64,000 nucleotides of DNA, taken from the NCBI RefSeq assembly GCF_019139535.1, contig NZ_CP077073.1:385501-449500 (forward strand), given 5' to 3'. The notes below the pieces were generated by a model. The model was not told the DNA's origin and did no database searches. It worked only from the letters and a program-made list of their open reading frames with translations. The stretch is from Pseudomonas muyukensis (lineage in GTDB: Bacteria > Pseudomonadota > Gammaproteobacteria > Pseudomonadales > Pseudomonadaceae). Shown one piece after another: positions 48,262 to 59,016 of the stretch. Positions within the stretch are counted from its first letter, which is position 1; the number at the start of each line of letters is the position of its first letter. The position numbers and the translations under genes are program-made.

Positions 48262-48732
48262 TCAGCGCCCCAACGGCAGGCTGGTGGTGCTCTTGATTTC
48301 TGACAGCGCCACGATCGAGTTCACCTCCTGAATCCCCGGCACGTTCGACAGCTTTTCGAAGAAAAACCGCTCATATGCCTCGATATCCGAGGTCACGATG
48401 CGCAGCAGAAAATCCACCGCGCCCATCAGCACATAGCACTCCAGCACCTCAGGAAAGCCGCGGATCGCCTCGGTGAACTCGGCGAAGTTCGAACGCCCGT
48501 GGGCATTGAGCTTCACCTCGGCGAAGATCTGCGTGTTCAGCCCGACCTTCTTGCGATCCAGCAAGGTCACCTGCCCACGAATCACCCCCTCCTCCCTCAG
48601 GCGTTGGATTCGCCGCCAGCAGGGTGACTGCGACAAGCCAACACGCTCGGCGATCTGCGCGCTGGATAACGAGGCGTCTTCCTGCAGCAGTTGCAGAATG
48701 CGCCGATCATAGGCGTCCAATTCGCCAAGCAT
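48262..48732 (-). CDS. Lrp/AsnC-family transcriptional regulator
   Basis: A 156-residue regulator. The N-terminal winged helix (about 5-60) reads LDAYDRRILQLLQEDASLSS and AQIAERVGLSQSPCWRRIQR. The C-terminal ligand-binding RAM domain (about 70-150) includes VLECYVLMGAVDFLLRIVTS and VNSIVALSEIK. The ATG at 48732 has GGAG 8 nt upstream. It is divergent from the ACT-like gene at 48859; an 18 bp dyad lies between. The effector is unknown, likely an amino acid. Confidence 0.92.
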   Translation of the reverse strand: MLGELDAYDRRILQLLQEDASLSSAQIAERVGLSQSPCWRRIQRLREEGVIRGQVTLLDRKKVGLNTQIFAEVKLNAHGRSNFAEFTEAIRGFPEVLECYVLMGAVDFLLRIVTSDIEAYERFFFEKLSNVPGIQEVNSIVALSEIKSTTSLPLGR

Positions 48733-48757
48733 TATTAATTCTCCAAAACACATTTTT

Positions 48758-48775
48758 GCGAATTAAATTATTCGC
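48758..48775. promoter_or_regulatory. Candidate Lrp operator
   Basis: GCGAAT-TAAATT-ATTCGC, an AT-centred dyad with 6 bp arms, lies between the divergent Lrp gene and the ACT-like gene. ATTCGCCAAG occurs here (48770) and again at the Lrp start (about 48720). Lrp proteins bind such AT-rich dyads; inferred. Confidence 0.45.
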
Positions 48776-48858
48776 CAAGGTAAGAAATTGGCTAAATCAT
48801 AGCGAAGAAATGCCCCGCCTGAACTGCAAGAATTTCTCCACTTTCGCGGAGACCCAGC

Positions 48859-49185
48859 ATGAACGCACTCGAACGGCCCCTCACCTCGCCCCGCCTCGAC
48901 GCCTGGGCCGCCAACACTGTCCACTGCACCGTGCATTACCGCCTGCAGGCCGATGCCGAACCGGACAGCCTGTGCCGTGTGCTCAACCTGTTCGCCCTGC
49001 AGTTCCTCACCCCGCACAGCGTCAACGTCAGCCAGTGCGACGACCTGCTGGACGTGGCCATCGGCGTCGGCGGCCTGAGCTGGCACCGCGCCGAAGTGAT
49101 CGCCCAGAAACTGCGCAACCTGGTCTGTGTCAGCGAAGTGTGCCTGGCCAACCTGCCGCAACTGGCGGAGGTTGCCAACCACTGA
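48859..49185 (+). CDS. Small ACT-like domain protein
   Basis: A 108-residue soluble protein. The core reads like a single ACT fold (beta-alpha-beta-beta-alpha-beta): VHCTVHYRLQADAEPDSLCR, VLNLFALQFLTPHSVNVSQC, LDVAIGVGGLSWHRAEVIAQ, KLRNLVCVSEVCL. This resembles small regulatory subunits such as IlvM/IlvN, but no acetolactate synthase gene is near. The start has a GGAG site. It is divergent from an Lrp-type regulator, which suggests amino-acid-linked control. The ACT call is by pattern only. Confidence 0.6.
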   Translation: MNALERPLTSPRLDAWAANTVHCTVHYRLQADAEPDSLCRVLNLFALQFLTPHSVNVSQCDDLLDVAIGVGGLSWHRAEVIAQKLRNLVCVSEVCLANLPQLAEVANH

Positions 49186-49283
49186 AGGTGGCGCGCAACG
49201 TCCGGAAACCCTTTGCCCCGGCAACGGTTTCCCTGCCCGGCTAGCCTTGCTCGAGCCTTCGCACTCCGGCAAGGACGCCCCCC

Positions 49284-50966
49284 ATGCTCGCCAGCGACAA
49301 CCATGACCTCGACCTCAACCGCCTGCTGGAAGCCTTGCTGGCGCAGCAACGGATCACCCCCGCTACGGCCCTGGCGGCGCTGGAACGCGCCGAGGCCCAG
49401 CCTGGCGACCACCCCCTGGAGCTGATCGCCGACCTCGCCCCGCCAGACCCACGATACCCAACCCGGCCATTGGAGCTGGACACCCTGTGCCGTTGGCTGG
49501 CCGAACAGGTTGGCCAGCCCTTTGTGCTGATCGACCCCTTGCAGGTCGACCTGGTACAGGTCGCCGGGCTGATGCCTGGCGCCTTCGCCCAGCGCCACGG
49601 CATCCTCGCCGTGGCCGTGGATGAACACAGCATCACGGTGGCCAGCGCCCAGCCTTATCAACGCGAATGGGAAGCGGACCTGCGCCGTAGCCTGGGCAAG
49701 GCGGTACGCCGGGTCCTGGCCAGCCCGCGGCAGATTCGCCAGCTACGCCCAACCTTCCTCGGCCTGGCCCATTCGGTGCGCGGCGCGGGCCTTGCCCCGT
49801 CGCCGCGCCTGGGCGAACTGGAGCACCTGCTCGAACTGGGCAGCAAGCAGCCGCAGGCCAGCGCCGACGACGCCCATATCGTGCACATCGTCGACTGGAT
49901 GCTGCAGTACGCCATCGAACAACGCGCCAGCGATATCCACCTGGAACCCCGCCGCGAACAAGGCCATCTGCGCTTGCGTATCGACGGCCTGCTGCACGCG
50001 GTGTATGCGTTCCCAGCCGGCGTCACCTTGGCGATGGTCAGCCGCCTGAAGCACCTGGGCTGCATGAATGTCGCCGAGAAGCGCCGACCACAGGATGGCC
50101 GCCTGAAAACCCGCCTGCCCAGTGGAGCCGAGGTGGAGCTGCGCCTGTCGACCCTGCCCACGCCGTTCGGCGAGAAGCTGGTGCTGCGCCTGTCCGATCC
50201 CCAGCAACTGCACGTCAGCCTCGAAACCCTCGGCCTGGAGGGCCCGCTGCTGGCGCAATGGCTGGCCCTGCTGCAGCAACGCCAGGGCATCCTGCTGGTG
50301 ACTGGCCCGACTGGCTCGGGCAAGACCAGCACCCTCTATGCCAGCCTCCGGCACCTGGCCACACCCCAGGTCAACCTGTGCAGCATCGAGGACCCGATCG
50401 AGCGCCTCGAGCCGTCGATCAACCAGTTGCAGGTGCAGCCCAGCCTGGAGCTGGATTTCGCCAGCGGTGCCCGCGCCCTGCTGCGCCAGGACCCGGATAT
50501 CATCATGATCGGTGAAATCCGCGATCGTGAAACCGCGCAGGTGGCCGCGCAGGCGGCGCTCACCGGGCACCTGGTGCTCTCGACCCTGCACACCCAGGAC
50601 GCCTGCGGCGCGATTACCCGCCTGCTGGAGCTCGGCGTGGCCGACTACCTGGTCAAGGCCACCCTGCTCGGGGTCATGGCCCAGCGCCTGGTGCGCACCT
50701 TCTGCCCCCTTTGCCACAACCCTGGCCAGCACGGCGAGCAGCCTTGCCCTCAATGCCGGGGTAGCGGTTTCCATGGCCGCACCGGGCTGTTCGAGCTGCT
50801 TGAAGTCAGCGCCGCGCTACGTGAGCGGATCACCCCCGCCTGCGACCTTGGCGCCCTGCGGCAACAGGCCGAGCTAGACGGCCTGCATGATCTTCGACGG
50901 CAGGGTCGGGAACGGGTCGCCCAAGGCAGGACCTGCCTGGAGGAGGTCTTGCGCGTCTGTGGATAA
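49284..50966 (+). CDS. GspE/PilB-family secretion ATPase (orphan)
   Basis: A 560-residue type II secretion/type IV pilus assembly ATPase. An N-terminal GspE-N-like domain is at about 1-150. The ATPase core has Walker A GPTGSGKTSTLYASL, Asp box CSIEDPIERLEPSINQLQVQ, Walker B IIMIGEIRDRETAQVAAQAA and His box LVLSTLHTQDACGAITRL. A tetra-cysteine zinc motif (CPLC ... CPQC) lies near residue 475-495, followed by GFHGRTGLFELLEV. No gsp/pil partner is beside it. The start has an AAGGAC site. Confidence 0.9.
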   Translation: MLASDNHDLDLNRLLEALLAQQRITPATALAALERAEAQPGDHPLELIADLAPPDPRYPTRPLELDTLCRWLAEQVGQPFVLIDPLQVDLVQVAGLMPGAFAQRHGILAVAVDEHSITVASAQPYQREWEADLRRSLGKAVRRVLASPRQIRQLRPTFLGLAHSVRGAGLAPSPRLGELEHLLELGSKQPQASADDAHIVHIVDWMLQYAIEQRASDIHLEPRREQGHLRLRIDGLLHAVYAFPAGVTLAMVSRLKHLGCMNVAEKRRPQDGRLKTRLPSGAEVELRLSTLPTPFGEKLVLRLSDPQQLHVSLETLGLEGPLLAQWLALLQQRQGILLVTGPTGSGKTSTLYASLRHLATPQVNLCSIEDPIERLEPSINQLQVQPSLELDFASGARALLRQDPDIIMIGEIRDRETAQVAAQAALTGHLVLSTLHTQDACGAITRLLELGVADYLVKATLLGVMAQRLVRTFCPLCHNPGQHGEQPCPQCRGSGFHGRTGLFELLEVSAALRERITPACDLGALRQQAELDGLHDLRRQGRERVAQGRTCLEEVLRVCG

Positions 50967-51058
50967 GTAAGAAATCCCCTTTGTGGGCGGGAACTTGCGG
51001 CCAGCGCAGAGGATCAAAGCAGCATCTCAACCGCCCTCATCCACCGAGGTGATTCATC

Positions 51059-51373
51059 ATGCGTTTCAAAACAGCCATCGCAGCCACCGTCCTGTTCTCG
51101 CTGCCCATTGGCTCCGCCATGGCCGACACGTTCTGGCGCAACATCATCTCCTCCGGCGCCACCACTGCCTCGACCTACCTGACCTTCAAGGACCACAAGC
51201 TGATTGTCGCCGCCCAGGACGATGCCGGCAGCTTCGTCGCCAGTGAAGGCGCGATCCGCGGGCCGTTCCTGGAAGCCGCGATCCGCCAGGTACGTGCCGA
51301 CAACCCGGGCGTCCAGGCCAGCGACATGGAACTGGCCAACGCCATCCTGGCCAAGAATGCCGTGGCTGAGTAA
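51059..51373 (+). CDS. DUF2388 (holin-like) secreted small protein
   Basis: A 104-residue protein with a signal peptide (FKTAIAATVLFSLPIGSAMA). The mature part reads FWRNIISSGATTASTYLTFK, VAAQDDAGSFVASEGAIRGP and LANAILAKNAVAE, matching the DUF2388 family common in Pseudomonas. The function is unknown. The start has a GAGGTGATT site. It stands alone after the GspE-like gene and before a REP pair. Confidence 0.85.
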   Translation: MRFKTAIAATVLFSLPIGSAMADTFWRNIISSGATTASTYLTFKDHKLIVAAQDDAGSFVASEGAIRGPFLEAAIRQVRADNPGVQASDMELANAILAKNAVAE

Positions 51374-51390
51374 TCCCCCGAAACAAACGC

Positions 51391-51528
51391 CCCCTGTAGG
51401 AGCGCGCCGAGGCGTCGGACCGGTCGGAAGGGGCCGCAGAGCGGCCCCCGGCGCCATCAGCGTGATGTACAAATCAGGGGGCTGCCATGCAGCCCTTTTC
51501 GCGACGCAAGGCCGCGCCTACAGGGGAT
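51391..51528. repeat. Inverted REP pair
   Basis: CCCCTGTAGGAGCGCGCCGA (51391 on) faces GCAAGGCCGCGCCTACAGGGG (51507-51526) around further GGGGCCG/CGGCCCC and GGGCTGC dyads. It lies between the convergent DUF2388 and gcvP genes. Confidence 0.8.
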
Positions 51529-51537
51529 GGCCCCCTC

Positions 51538-54411
51538 TCAGCGATACGCCTCCACCGGCACGCACGCGCAGAACAGATTCCTGTCCCCAAACACATTGTC
51601 GACCCGGTTCACCGCCGGCCAGTATTTGTGCTGGCGCGCGTGGGCGCTGGGGGCGATGCCCTGCTCGAGCGCATAGGGCCTGGTCCATGGCGCCAGCACG
51701 TCGGCCAGGGTATGCGGCGCATGCTTGAGCGGGTTGTCCTCGGCCGGCCAGTTGCCCTCCTGCACTTCGGCGATTTCCGCGCGGATCGCCAGCATCGCCT
51801 CGACGAAACGGTCCAGTTCGGCCTTCGACTCGCTCTCGGTGGGCTCGACCATCAGCGTGCCCGGCACCGGGAACGACATGGTCGGGGCATGGAATCCGTA
51901 GTCCATCAGGCGCTTGGCCACGTCTTCCTCGCTGATGCCGGTGACCGCCTTGAGCGGGCGCAGGTCGAGGATGCATTCATGGGCCACCCGCTGGTTGCGC
52001 CCGCGATAGAGCACCGGGAACGCGTCGCGCAGCTGGCTGGCCAGGTAGTTGGCCGAGAGAATCGCCACCTCGCTGGCATCGGCCAGCTGCGGCCCCATCA
52101 TGGCGATGTACATCCAGCTGATCGGCAGGATGCTCGCACTGCCCCAGGGCGCGGCGCTGACCGCGCTGATGTTTGGGTCGAGCCCCGGCACCGGCACCAC
52201 CGGGTGGCTGGCGACGAACGGCTTGAGGTGGGCGCGGATACCGATCGGCCCCATGCCCGGGCCACCGCCGCCATGGGGGATGCAGAAGGTCTTGTGCAGG
52301 TTCATGTGCGACACGTCGGCGCCGATATCCGCCGGCCGCGCCAGGCCCACCTGGGCATTGAGGTTGGCGCCATCCATGTACACCTGGCCGCCATGCTGGT
52401 GCACCACCTCACAGATCTCGCGGATACCCTCCTCGTACACCCCGTGGGTCGAGGGGTAGGTGACCATCAGGCACGATAGCCGCTCGCCAGCCTCGCGCGC
52501 CTTGGCCTTGAGGTCTTGGAGATCGACGTTGCCCTGCTCGTCGCACTCGACGATCACCACGTCCATGCCGGCCATCTGCGCGGAGGCCGGGTTGGTGCCG
52601 TGGGCCGACGACGGGATCAGGCAGATCGTGCGTCCGGGCTGGTGGCGGCTGCGGTGATAGCGGGTAATCGCCATCAACCCGGCGTACTCGCCCTGGGCGC
52701 CGGAGTTGGGCTGCATGCAGATGGCATCGAAGCCGGTGATGGCGCACAACCAGGTTTCCAGCTCGTCGATCATCGCCTTGTAGCCCTGTACCTGCGCCGC
52801 CGGGGCGAAGGGGTGGGGCTGGGCGAACTCGGGCCAGGTAATGGGGATCATCTCGCTGCTGGCATTGAGTTTCATGGTGCACGAGCCCAGTGGAATCATC
52901 GACTGGTTGAGCGCCAGGTCCTTGTTCTCCAGTTGCTTGAGGTAGCGCAGCATCTCGGTTTCGCTGTGGTGCAGGTTGAACACCGGGTGCTGCAGGATCG
53001 CCGAGCGTCGCACCAGCACGCCGGGGATGCCCTCGGGCAGCGCCTGCTGGTCGAGGCTGGCGATGTCCAGGCCGTGGTCGACACCCAGGAAGATATCGAA
53101 CAGCTTGAGCACCGTGGCTTCGTCGCAGGTTTCATCCAGGCTCACCCCCAGGTGGCCACGACCCAGTATGCGCAGGTTGATGCGCGCGGCCTCGGCGCTT
53201 TCCAGGATCGCCGCCTGGGTGCCGCCGACGTCCAGGGTCAGGGTGTCGAAGAAGTGCTGGTTGAGGCGCTTGATGCCCTTGGCCTCGAGCCCGGCGGCCA
53301 GGACGAAGGTTAGCCGGTGCACCCGCTGGGCGATGCGCTGCAAGCCCTCAGGCCCGTGGTAGACGGCGTAGAAGCCGGCGATGTTGGCCAGCAGCACCTG
53401 CGCCGTGCAGATGTTGGAATTGGCCTTCTCGCGGCGAATATGCTGTTCGCGGGTTTGCAGGGCCATGCGCAGCGCGGTGTTGCCGCGGGCATCGCGGGAC
53501 ACGCCGATGATGCGCCCAGGCATGGCCCGCTTGTACTCGTCCCGGCAGGCGAAGTAAGCCGCATGCGGGCCACCGAAGCCCATGGGCACGCCGAAGCGCT
53601 GGCTGGAGCCAAGCACCACGTCGGCACCCAACTCGCCCGGCGGGGTCAGCAGCACCAGGCTGAGTATGTCGGCAGCCACGCACGCCAGGGCCTGCTGGGC
53701 GTGCAGTTGCTCGATCAACGGGCGCAGGTCGCGCACCTCGCCGTGGGTGTCCGGGTATTGCAGCAAGGCGCCGAATACCGAGTGTTTGGCAAGGTTATCC
53801 ACAGTATCGACGATCAACTCGAAGCCGAACCCTTCGGCGCGGGTCTTGAGCACCGACAGCGTCTGCGGGTGGCAATGCGCGTCGGCGAAGAAGGCGTTGC
53901 TCTTGTTGCGCGCCACCCGCTTGGCCAGGGCCATGGCCTCGGCGGCGGCAGTGGCTTCGTCGAGCAGCGAGGCATTGGCCAGGGCCAGGCCGGTCAGGTC
54001 GATGACCATCTGCTGGAAGTTCAGCAACGCCTCCAGGCGGCCTTGGGCGATCTCCGGCTGGTAGGGGGTGTAGGCGGTGTACCAGCCGGGGTTCTCCAGC
54101 ACATTGCGCAAGATGACCGTGGGCGTGACGGTGGCGTGGTAGCCCATGCCGATCAGGCTGGTCCACAGCTGGTTCTGCGCGGCGTAGCCGGCCAGCTTGG
54201 CCAGCGCGGCTTGTTCGTCCAGGGCCGGGGGCAGGTCGAGCGGGCGGTTGAAGCGGATGCCCGGGGGCACGGTCTGCTCGATCAGTTCGTTGCGGCTGGC
54301 GACGCCGAGGGCTTCGAGCATGGCTTGCTGCTCCTGGGCATCGGGCCCCAGGTGACGACGCAGGAAGGCATTGGGTTCATGCAGCTGACGCAGGGATGGC
54401 GACTGGGACAT
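51538..54411 (-). CDS. gcvP: Glycine dehydrogenase (P-protein, decarboxylating)
   Basis: A 957-residue PLP enzyme, the P-protein of the glycine cleavage system, that decarboxylates glycine and passes the aminomethyl group to GcvH. It is the single-chain form: the N-half has [15 protein letters not shown] and [15 protein letters not shown]; the C-half has [20 protein letters not shown], the PLP lysine in [20 protein letters not shown], and [11 protein letters not shown]. The length is normal. It is 160 bp after gcvH with a REP hairpin in between. Confidence 0.97.
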   Translation of the reverse strand: MSQSPSLRQLHEPNAFLRRHLGPDAQEQQAMLEALGVASRNELIEQTVPPGIRFNRPLDLPPALDEQAALAKLAGYAAQNQLWTSLIGMGYHATVTPTVILRNVLENPGWYTAYTPYQPEIAQGRLEALLNFQQMVIDLTGLALANASLLDEATAAAEAMALAKRVARNKSNAFFADAHCHPQTLSVLKTRAEGFGFELIVDTVDNLAKHSVFGALLQYPDTHGEVRDLRPLIEQLHAQQALACVAADILSLVLLTPPGELGADVVLGSSQRFGVPMGFGGPHAAYFACRDEYKRAMPGRIIGVSRDARGNTALRMALQTREQHIRREKANSNICTAQVLLANIAGFYAVYHGPEGLQRIAQRVHRLTFVLAAGLEAKGIKRLNQHFFDTLTLDVGGTQAAILESAEAARINLRILGRGHLGVSLDETCDEATVLKLFDIFLGVDHGLDIASLDQQALPEGIPGVLVRRSAILQHPVFNLHHSETEMLRYLKQLENKDLALNQSMIPLGSCTMKLNASSEMIPITWPEFAQPHPFAPAAQVQGYKAMIDELETWLCAITGFDAICMQPNSGAQGEYAGLMAITRYHRSRHQPGRTICLIPSSAHGTNPASAQMAGMDVVIVECDEQGNVDLQDLKAKAREAGERLSCLMVTYPSTHGVYEEGIREICEVVHQHGGQVYMDGANLNAQVGLARPADIGADVSHMNLHKTFCIPHGGGGPGMGPIGIRAHLKPFVASHPVVPVPGLDPNISAVSAAPWGSASILPISWMYIAMMGPQLADASEVAILSANYLASQLRDAFPVLYRGRNQRVAHECILDLRPLKAVTGISEEDVAKRLMDYGFHAPTMSFPVPGTLMVEPTESESKAELDRFVEAMLAIRAEIAEVQEGNWPAEDNPLKHAPHTLADVLAPWTRPYALEQGIAPSAHARQHKYWPAVNRVDNVFGDRNLFCACVPVEAYR

Positions 54412-54504
54412 GGCGATCTTCTCTTCCTGGACCAGTTCTCATGGAGACTTACAAGTCTAGGAAGGTATCGCCGATAGTGTGGGGAAAAGTTGCGCCGGGC
54501 GCTG

Positions 54505-54565
54505 TTCGCCAGCAAGGCTGGCTCCTACTCGGGTATCGCCGGTAGGAGCCAGCCTTGCTGGCGAA
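54505..54565. repeat. Second-type REP hairpin in the gcv operon
   Basis: The arms at 54505-54528 and 54542-54565 are exact 24 bp reverse complements (core GCCAGCAAGGCTGGCTCCTA). The element lies between gcvH and gcvP, which are on the same strand. Confidence 0.88.
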
Positions 54566-54571
54566 TCACGC

Positions 54572-54955
54572 TCACTCGCCGATGGCGGCTTTGTAACCGG
54601 CGCCATCCAGCAGCTTGTCCAGTTCGGACTTGTCGCTTGGCTTGAGCTTGAAGATCCAGGCATCGTAAGGCTCGGAGTTCAGAAGCTCCGGCGCATCGCT
54701 GAGCTCTTCGTTGACCGCGATCACCTCACCGCCGACCGGGGCATAGATATCCGAAGCAGCCTTCACCGACTCCACCACACCGGCAGCATCGCCAGCCGCG
54801 AACACCTTGCCGACTTCGGCCAGCTCGACGAACACCACGTCACCCAGCGCTTCCTGGGCATGGTCGCTGATGCCCACGGTCACCGTGCCGTCGGCTTCCA
54901 GGCGGGCCCACTCGTGGCTTTCGGCAAAACGCAGGTCGGCGGGGATTTGGCTCAT
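54572..54955 (-). CDS. gcvH: Glycine cleavage system H protein
   Basis: A 127-residue lipoyl carrier that shuttles the aminomethyl group between GcvP and GcvT. The lipoylated lysine is in [20 protein letters not shown]. Other hallmarks are [20 protein letters not shown] and [12 protein letters not shown]. The length is normal. The start has GAGG upstream. It lies 49 bp after gcvT. Confidence 0.97.
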   Translation of the reverse strand: MSQIPADLRFAESHEWARLEADGTVTVGISDHAQEALGDVVFVELAEVGKVFAAGDAAGVVESVKAASDIYAPVGGEVIAVNEELSDAPELLNSEPYDAWIFKLKPSDKSELDKLLDGAGYKAAIGE

Positions 54956-55004
54956 AGTCTTGTATTCCTCGTAATGGGTCAGCGGTCGGCCCGCCGTTAA
55001 GTAT

Positions 55005-56087
55005 TCAGATCAGGATCTTGCCATGGCGCACGAAGGTCGGCTTGACCACCCGCACCGGGTACCACTTGCCGCGGATCTCCACCTCGGCGCGGTCGCCGGT
55101 GGCCATCGGCACGCGCGCCAGGGCAATGGATTTGCTCAGCGTAGGCGAGAAACTACCACTGGTGATCTCCCCTTCGCCAATCCCGGATACACGGACCACC
55201 TGGTGGGCGCGCAATACACCGCGCTCCTCGAGCACCAGGCCGACCAGTTTTTCCTTCACGCCCTGCTCGATTTCCGCCAGCAGCCCGGCACGCCCGATGA
55301 ATTCGCGGGCCGCCGGTTCCCAGGCGACACTCCAACCCAGGTTGGAGGTCAGCGGGGTGTGGGCTTCGTCGATGTCCTGGCCGTACAGGTTCATGCCGGC
55401 TTCCAGGCGCAGGGTGTCACGGGCGCCCAGGCCGCTCGGGGCGATGCCGGCGCCGACCAGGTCGTTGAAGAACGCCGGGGCTTGCTCGGCCGGCAGCATG
55501 ATTTCCAGGCCATCCTCGCCGGTATAGCCGGTGCGGCCGATGAACCAGTCACCTTCGGCGAGGCCTTCGAACGGGCGCAGTTCGCGGATCAGCGCGGCGC
55601 GCGGCGCACTGACCAGCGCGGCGACCTTGTCCCGGGCATGTGGGCCTTGGATGGCGAGGATCGCCAGCTCCGGGCGGTGCTTGAAATCGACCTTGAAACC
55701 TTCGCTGCGCGCCCGCAGCCAGGCCAGCACCCTGTCGCGAGTGGCGGCGTTGGCCACCACGCGGTAGCCGTCTTCGGTGCGGTAGGCGATCAGGTCGTCG
55801 ATGACCCCGCCCTGGTCGTTGAGCAGCGGGCTGTAGAGGGCCTTGCCGGGGCTTTCCAGGCGCGTCACGTCATTGGCCAGCAGGTGTTGCAACCAAGGGG
55901 TGGCGGCACAGCCGTCGATGTCGACGACGGTCATGTGGGAGACATCGAAGACCCCGCAGTCGCTACGCACCTGGTGGTGCTCCTCGACTTGCGAGCCGTA
56001 GTGCAGGGGCATGTCCCATCCGCCGAAATCGACCGTCTTGGCGCCAAGCGCCAGGTGCAGGTCATACAGAGGCGTACGCTGTCCCAT
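55005..56087 (-). CDS. gcvT: Aminomethyltransferase (glycine cleavage T protein)
   Basis: A 360-residue folate-dependent enzyme that releases ammonia and forms 5,10-methylene-THF. Motifs: [68 protein letters not shown]. The ATG at 56087 has an AAGGAG site; an upstream codon at 56144 is rejected. It is first in gcvT-gcvH-gcvP. A -10-like TACAAT lies about 94 bp upstream. I see no glycine riboswitch. Confidence 0.96.
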   Translation of the reverse strand: MGQRTPLYDLHLALGAKTVDFGGWDMPLHYGSQVEEHHQVRSDCGVFDVSHMTVVDIDGCAATPWLQHLLANDVTRLESPGKALYSPLLNDQGGVIDDLIAYRTEDGYRVVANAATRDRVLAWLRARSEGFKVDFKHRPELAILAIQGPHARDKVAALVSAPRAALIRELRPFEGLAEGDWFIGRTGYTGEDGLEIMLPAEQAPAFFNDLVGAGIAPSGLGARDTLRLEAGMNLYGQDIDEAHTPLTSNLGWSVAWEPAAREFIGRAGLLAEIEQGVKEKLVGLVLEERGVLRAHQVVRVSGIGEGEITSGSFSPTLSKSIALARVPMATGDRAEVEIRGKWYPVRVVKPTFVRHGKILI

Positions 56088-56180
56088 GGGTTTCTCCTTC
56101 CGGGCGTGGCGAGGCGGCAACGGTCGGCGATGTTCAAGCATCACCTGTTCTTGTAGGACCCGTCGCTGCGAATGCCGCGC

Positions 56181-56209
56181 ATTGTAGCCGCAAGGGCGCC
56201 GTGTGGCAC
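56181..56209 (-). promoter_or_regulatory. Candidate gcvT promoter
   Basis: Minus-strand GTGCCA (plus 56204-56209) and TACAAT (plus 56181-56186) are 17 nt apart, about 95 bp before gcvT. It lies at the end of the upstream permease-gene gap. Confidence 0.45.
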
Positions 56210-56211
56210 CC

Positions 56212-57834
56212 TCAGCGCGGTTGCCCCGGGCGTTGGGCCGAACGGCGAATCAGGCCGATCACCGGCAGCAGGCCGACCAGCACCAAGGTCAGCGCCGGCA
56301 GCGAAGCTCGCGCCCATTCACCCTCGCTGGTCATCTCGAACACGCGCACGGCCAGGGTGTCCCAGCCGAACGGCCGCATCAGCAGGGTGGCCGGCATTTC
56401 CTTGAGCACGTCGACGAACACCAGCAACGCGGCGCTGAGGGCGCCGGGCACCAGCAACGGCAGATACACCTTGAAAAACAATCGTGGGCCGCCGACCCCG
56501 AGGCTGCGCGAGGCCTCCGGCAGCGACGGACGGATGCGCTCCAGGCTGCTTTCCAGCGGGCCATAGGCCACGGCGATGAAGCGCACCAGGTAGGCCAGCA
56601 GCAAGGCCGACAGGCTGCCCAGCAGCAGCGGCTTGCCGGCGCCTCCCAGCCACTGCGACAACGGGATCACCAGTTGATTGTCCAGGTAGCTGAACGCCAG
56701 CATGATCGACACTGCCAGCACCGAGCCAGGCAGCGCATAGCCCAGGTTGGCCAGGCCGACCCCGGCGCGAATGCTCCGGCTCGGCGCCTGGCGCCGGGCG
56801 AAGGCCAACAGCAGCGCCACGCAGACCGTGATCAGCGCCGCCATGGCGCCCAGGTACAGGGTGTGCATGACCAGCCCGACATAGCGCTCGTCCAGGTCAT
56901 GCCGGCCGCGCTGCCAGAACCAGGCAAGCAGTTGCAGCATTGGAATCACGAAAGCGCAGGCGAACACCAACAGGCACCAGCCCGTGGCAGCCAGGGCCTT
57001 GAACCCATGCAGGTGATACAGCGCCTGCCCGCGTGGGCGCTCATTGCCACTGCGGCTGGCGCCGCGGGCGCGACGCTCGCCGTACAGCACCAGCATCACC
57101 GCCAACAGCAACAGGCTGGCCAGTTGCGCCGCGCTGGACAGGCTGAAGAAGCCATACCAGGTCTTGTAGATGGCTGTGGTGAAGGTGTCGAAGTTGAACA
57201 CCGCCACCGCGCCGAAATCGGCCAGGGTCTCCATCAAGGCCAGGGCGATGCCGGCGCCGATGGCCGGCCGCGCCATCGGCAGGGCCACGCGCCAGAACGC
57301 CTGCAAGGGCGACAGCCCGAGCACTCGCGCCGCCTCCATCAGGCCTTTGCCCTGGGCCAGGAAGGCGCTGCGCGCCAACAGGTAGACATAGGGGTAGAAC
57401 ACCAGCACCAGCACCGTGATTACCCCGCCGGTGGAGCGTACCCGCGGCAGGCGCATCGGCCCGAACACCTCGCGCAAGGCGCTCTGCACGGGGCCGGCGA
57501 AATCCAGCAGGCCGACGAAGACGAATGCCAGTACGTAAGCCGGAATGGCAAACGGCAGCATCAACGCCCAGTCGAGCCAACGCCGGCCCGGGAATTCACA
57601 CAGGCTGGTGAGCCAGGCCAGGCTCACCCCCAGCACGCTCACGCCGATGCCCACCCCCAGCACCAGCGTGAGGGTATTGCCCAGCAGGCGGCCCATCTGG
57701 GTGTCGAGCAGGTGCGACCAGATCTGCGTATCGACCGACTGCCAGGACAGCAGCAGGACGCTCAGCGGCAGCAGGACCAGGGCGGCGGTCAGCGAGACCG
57801 GGAGGTACCAGCGGCGTTGGGGAGTATGGGGCAA
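56212..57834 (-). CDS. Ferric-iron ABC transporter permease (FbpB/AfuB type)
   Basis: A 540-residue inner-membrane protein with two fused permease halves (about 12 segments). Half 1 starts [19 protein letters not shown]; its loop is [20 protein letters not shown]. Half 2 has [20 protein letters not shown]. Such fused permeases serve Fe(III)-binding proteins. The first codon is a TTG (57832-57834) without a good site, so the exact start is uncertain. It lies 151 bp after the binding-protein gene across a REP pair. The ATPase subunit gene is not in the window. Confidence 0.88.
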   Translation of the reverse strand: MPHTPQRRWYLPVSLTAALVLLPLSVLLLSWQSVDTQIWSHLLDTQMGRLLGNTLTLVLGVGIGVSVLGVSLAWLTSLCEFPGRRWLDWALMLPFAIPAYVLAFVFVGLLDFAGPVQSALREVFGPMRLPRVRSTGGVITVLVLVFYPYVYLLARSAFLAQGKGLMEAARVLGLSPLQAFWRVALPMARPAIGAGIALALMETLADFGAVAVFNFDTFTTAIYKTWYGFFSLSSAAQLASLLLLAVMLVLYGERRARGASRSGNERPRGQALYHLHGFKALAATGWCLLVFACAFVIPMLQLLAWFWQRGRHDLDERYVGLVMHTLYLGAMAALITVCVALLLAFARRQAPSRSIRAGVGLANLGYALPGSVLAVSIMLAFSYLDNQLVIPLSQWLGGAGKPLLLGSLSALLLAYLVRFIAVAYGPLESSLERIRPSLPEASRSLGVGGPRLFFKVYLPLLVPGALSAALLVFVDVLKEMPATLLMRPFGWDTLAVRVFEMTSEGEWARASLPALTLVLVGLLPVIGLIRRSAQRPGQPR

Positions 57835-57860
57835 TGCAGGAGTCTCGGTTGCAGGTGGCG

Positions 57861-57970
57861 ACCGCTGCGCGGTCGTTCGCGGCTCAAGCCGCTCCTACAA
57901 GGGACCGTGCAATCCCCGCAACCTGTAGGAGCGGCTTCAGCCGCGAAGGGGCCCTTGAGGGCCCCGAAAG
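57861..57970. repeat. Inverted REP pair in the iron transporter operon
   Basis: GGTCGTTCGCGGCTCAAGCCGCTCCTACA and TGTAGGAGCGGCTTCAGCCGC... face each other, plus a GGGGCCC/GGGCCCC dyad (57948-57966). It lies between the iron-binding-protein gene and its permease gene on the same strand. Confidence 0.85.
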
Positions 57971-57985
57971 AATAAGCCGTGAAAC

Positions 57986-58987
57986 TCAGTTCCAGCCAGC
58001 CCGGTCCATCAAGCGAATGGCCTCGGCCTGACGCTTGCCGGCAACCTCGACCGGAATACTGTCGGCCTTGAAGCTACCCCACGCCGCCACTTCCTCGGAA
58101 GGCTGGACCTTCGGGTTGGCCGGGAATTCCTGGTTGATATCGGCGAACAGCTTCTGCGCCTGCTCGCCCGTCATCCACTCCACCAGCTTCCTGGCGGCCT
58201 CTGGATGCGGCGCGTGCTTGGTCAGGCCAATGCCCGACAGGTTGACGTGCACGCCACGGTCGCCCTGGTTGGGCCAGAACAGTTTCACCGGCAGGTCAGG
58301 CTTTTCCTTGTGCAGGCGGCCGTAGTAGTAGGTGTTGACGATGCCCACGTCGCACTGACCGGCGGCGATGGCCTGGAGTACCGCGGTGTCGTCGGAGAAC
58401 ACGTCGGTGGACAGGTTGTTGACCCAGCCCTTGATCAGTTTTTCGGTCTCGGCTTCGCCGTGGTTCTCGATCAGGGTGGCGGTCAACGACTGGTTGTAGA
58501 CCTTCTTCGCCGTGCGCAGGCACAGCCGGCCTTCCCAATGCTTGTCGGCCAGGGCCTCGTAGGTGCTCAGTTCCTGCGGCTTGACCCGCTCGGTGGAGTA
58601 GGCGATGGTCCGCGCGCGCAGGCTCAGGCCGGTCCAATCGTGGGACGAGGCGCGATACTGCGCGGGGATGTTCTGCTCGATCACGGTCGACTTGATCGGT
58701 TGCAGGATGCCCATCTGCTCGGCCTGCCAGAGGTTGCCGGCATCGACGGTGAGCAACAGGTCGGCGACGCCGTTCTGGCCCTCGGCCTTGATGCGCTGCA
58801 TCAAGGGCGCTTCCTTGTCGGTAATGAACTTGATCTTGACGCCGGTCTTGGCGGTATAGGCGTCGAACACCGGCTTGATCAGCTCGTCGATGCGCGAGGA
58901 ATACACCACCACTTCGTCCGCCGCCTGGGCGGTACCGCCGAACAGAGTAAGGGCCAGGGCGGCCAGAAGGGGCTTGCGGGGCAACAT
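57986..58987 (-). CDS. Periplasmic Fe(III)-binding protein (FbpA/AfuA type)
   Basis: A 333-residue protein with a signal peptide ([20 protein letters not shown]). The family start [20 protein letters not shown] is followed by [16 protein letters not shown] and the iron-ligand tyrosine pair in [13 protein letters not shown]. It binds ferric iron for the downstream permease. The ATG has an AGGAG site. A strong Fur-box-like sequence lies 30-53 bp upstream. Confidence 0.93.
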   Translation of the reverse strand: MLPRKPLLAALALTLFGGTAQAADEVVVYSSRIDELIKPVFDAYTAKTGVKIKFITDKEAPLMQRIKAEGQNGVADLLLTVDAGNLWQAEQMGILQPIKSTVIEQNIPAQYRASSHDWTGLSLRARTIAYSTERVKPQELSTYEALADKHWEGRLCLRTAKKVYNQSLTATLIENHGEAETEKLIKGWVNNLSTDVFSDDTAVLQAIAAGQCDVGIVNTYYYGRLHKEKPDLPVKLFWPNQGDRGVHVNLSGIGLTKHAPHPEAARKLVEWMTGEQAQKLFADINQEFPANPKVQPSEEVAAWGSFKADSIPVEVAGKRQAEAIRLMDRAGWN

Positions 58988-59016
58988 CGGGGGTACTCCT
59001 CGCTGAGTTTAGAGGT

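Noticed and set aside
56088..56211. Glycine riboswitch before gcvT
   Set aside because: The leader is under 100 nt from the candidate promoter, and I cannot find the paired glycine aptamer cores.
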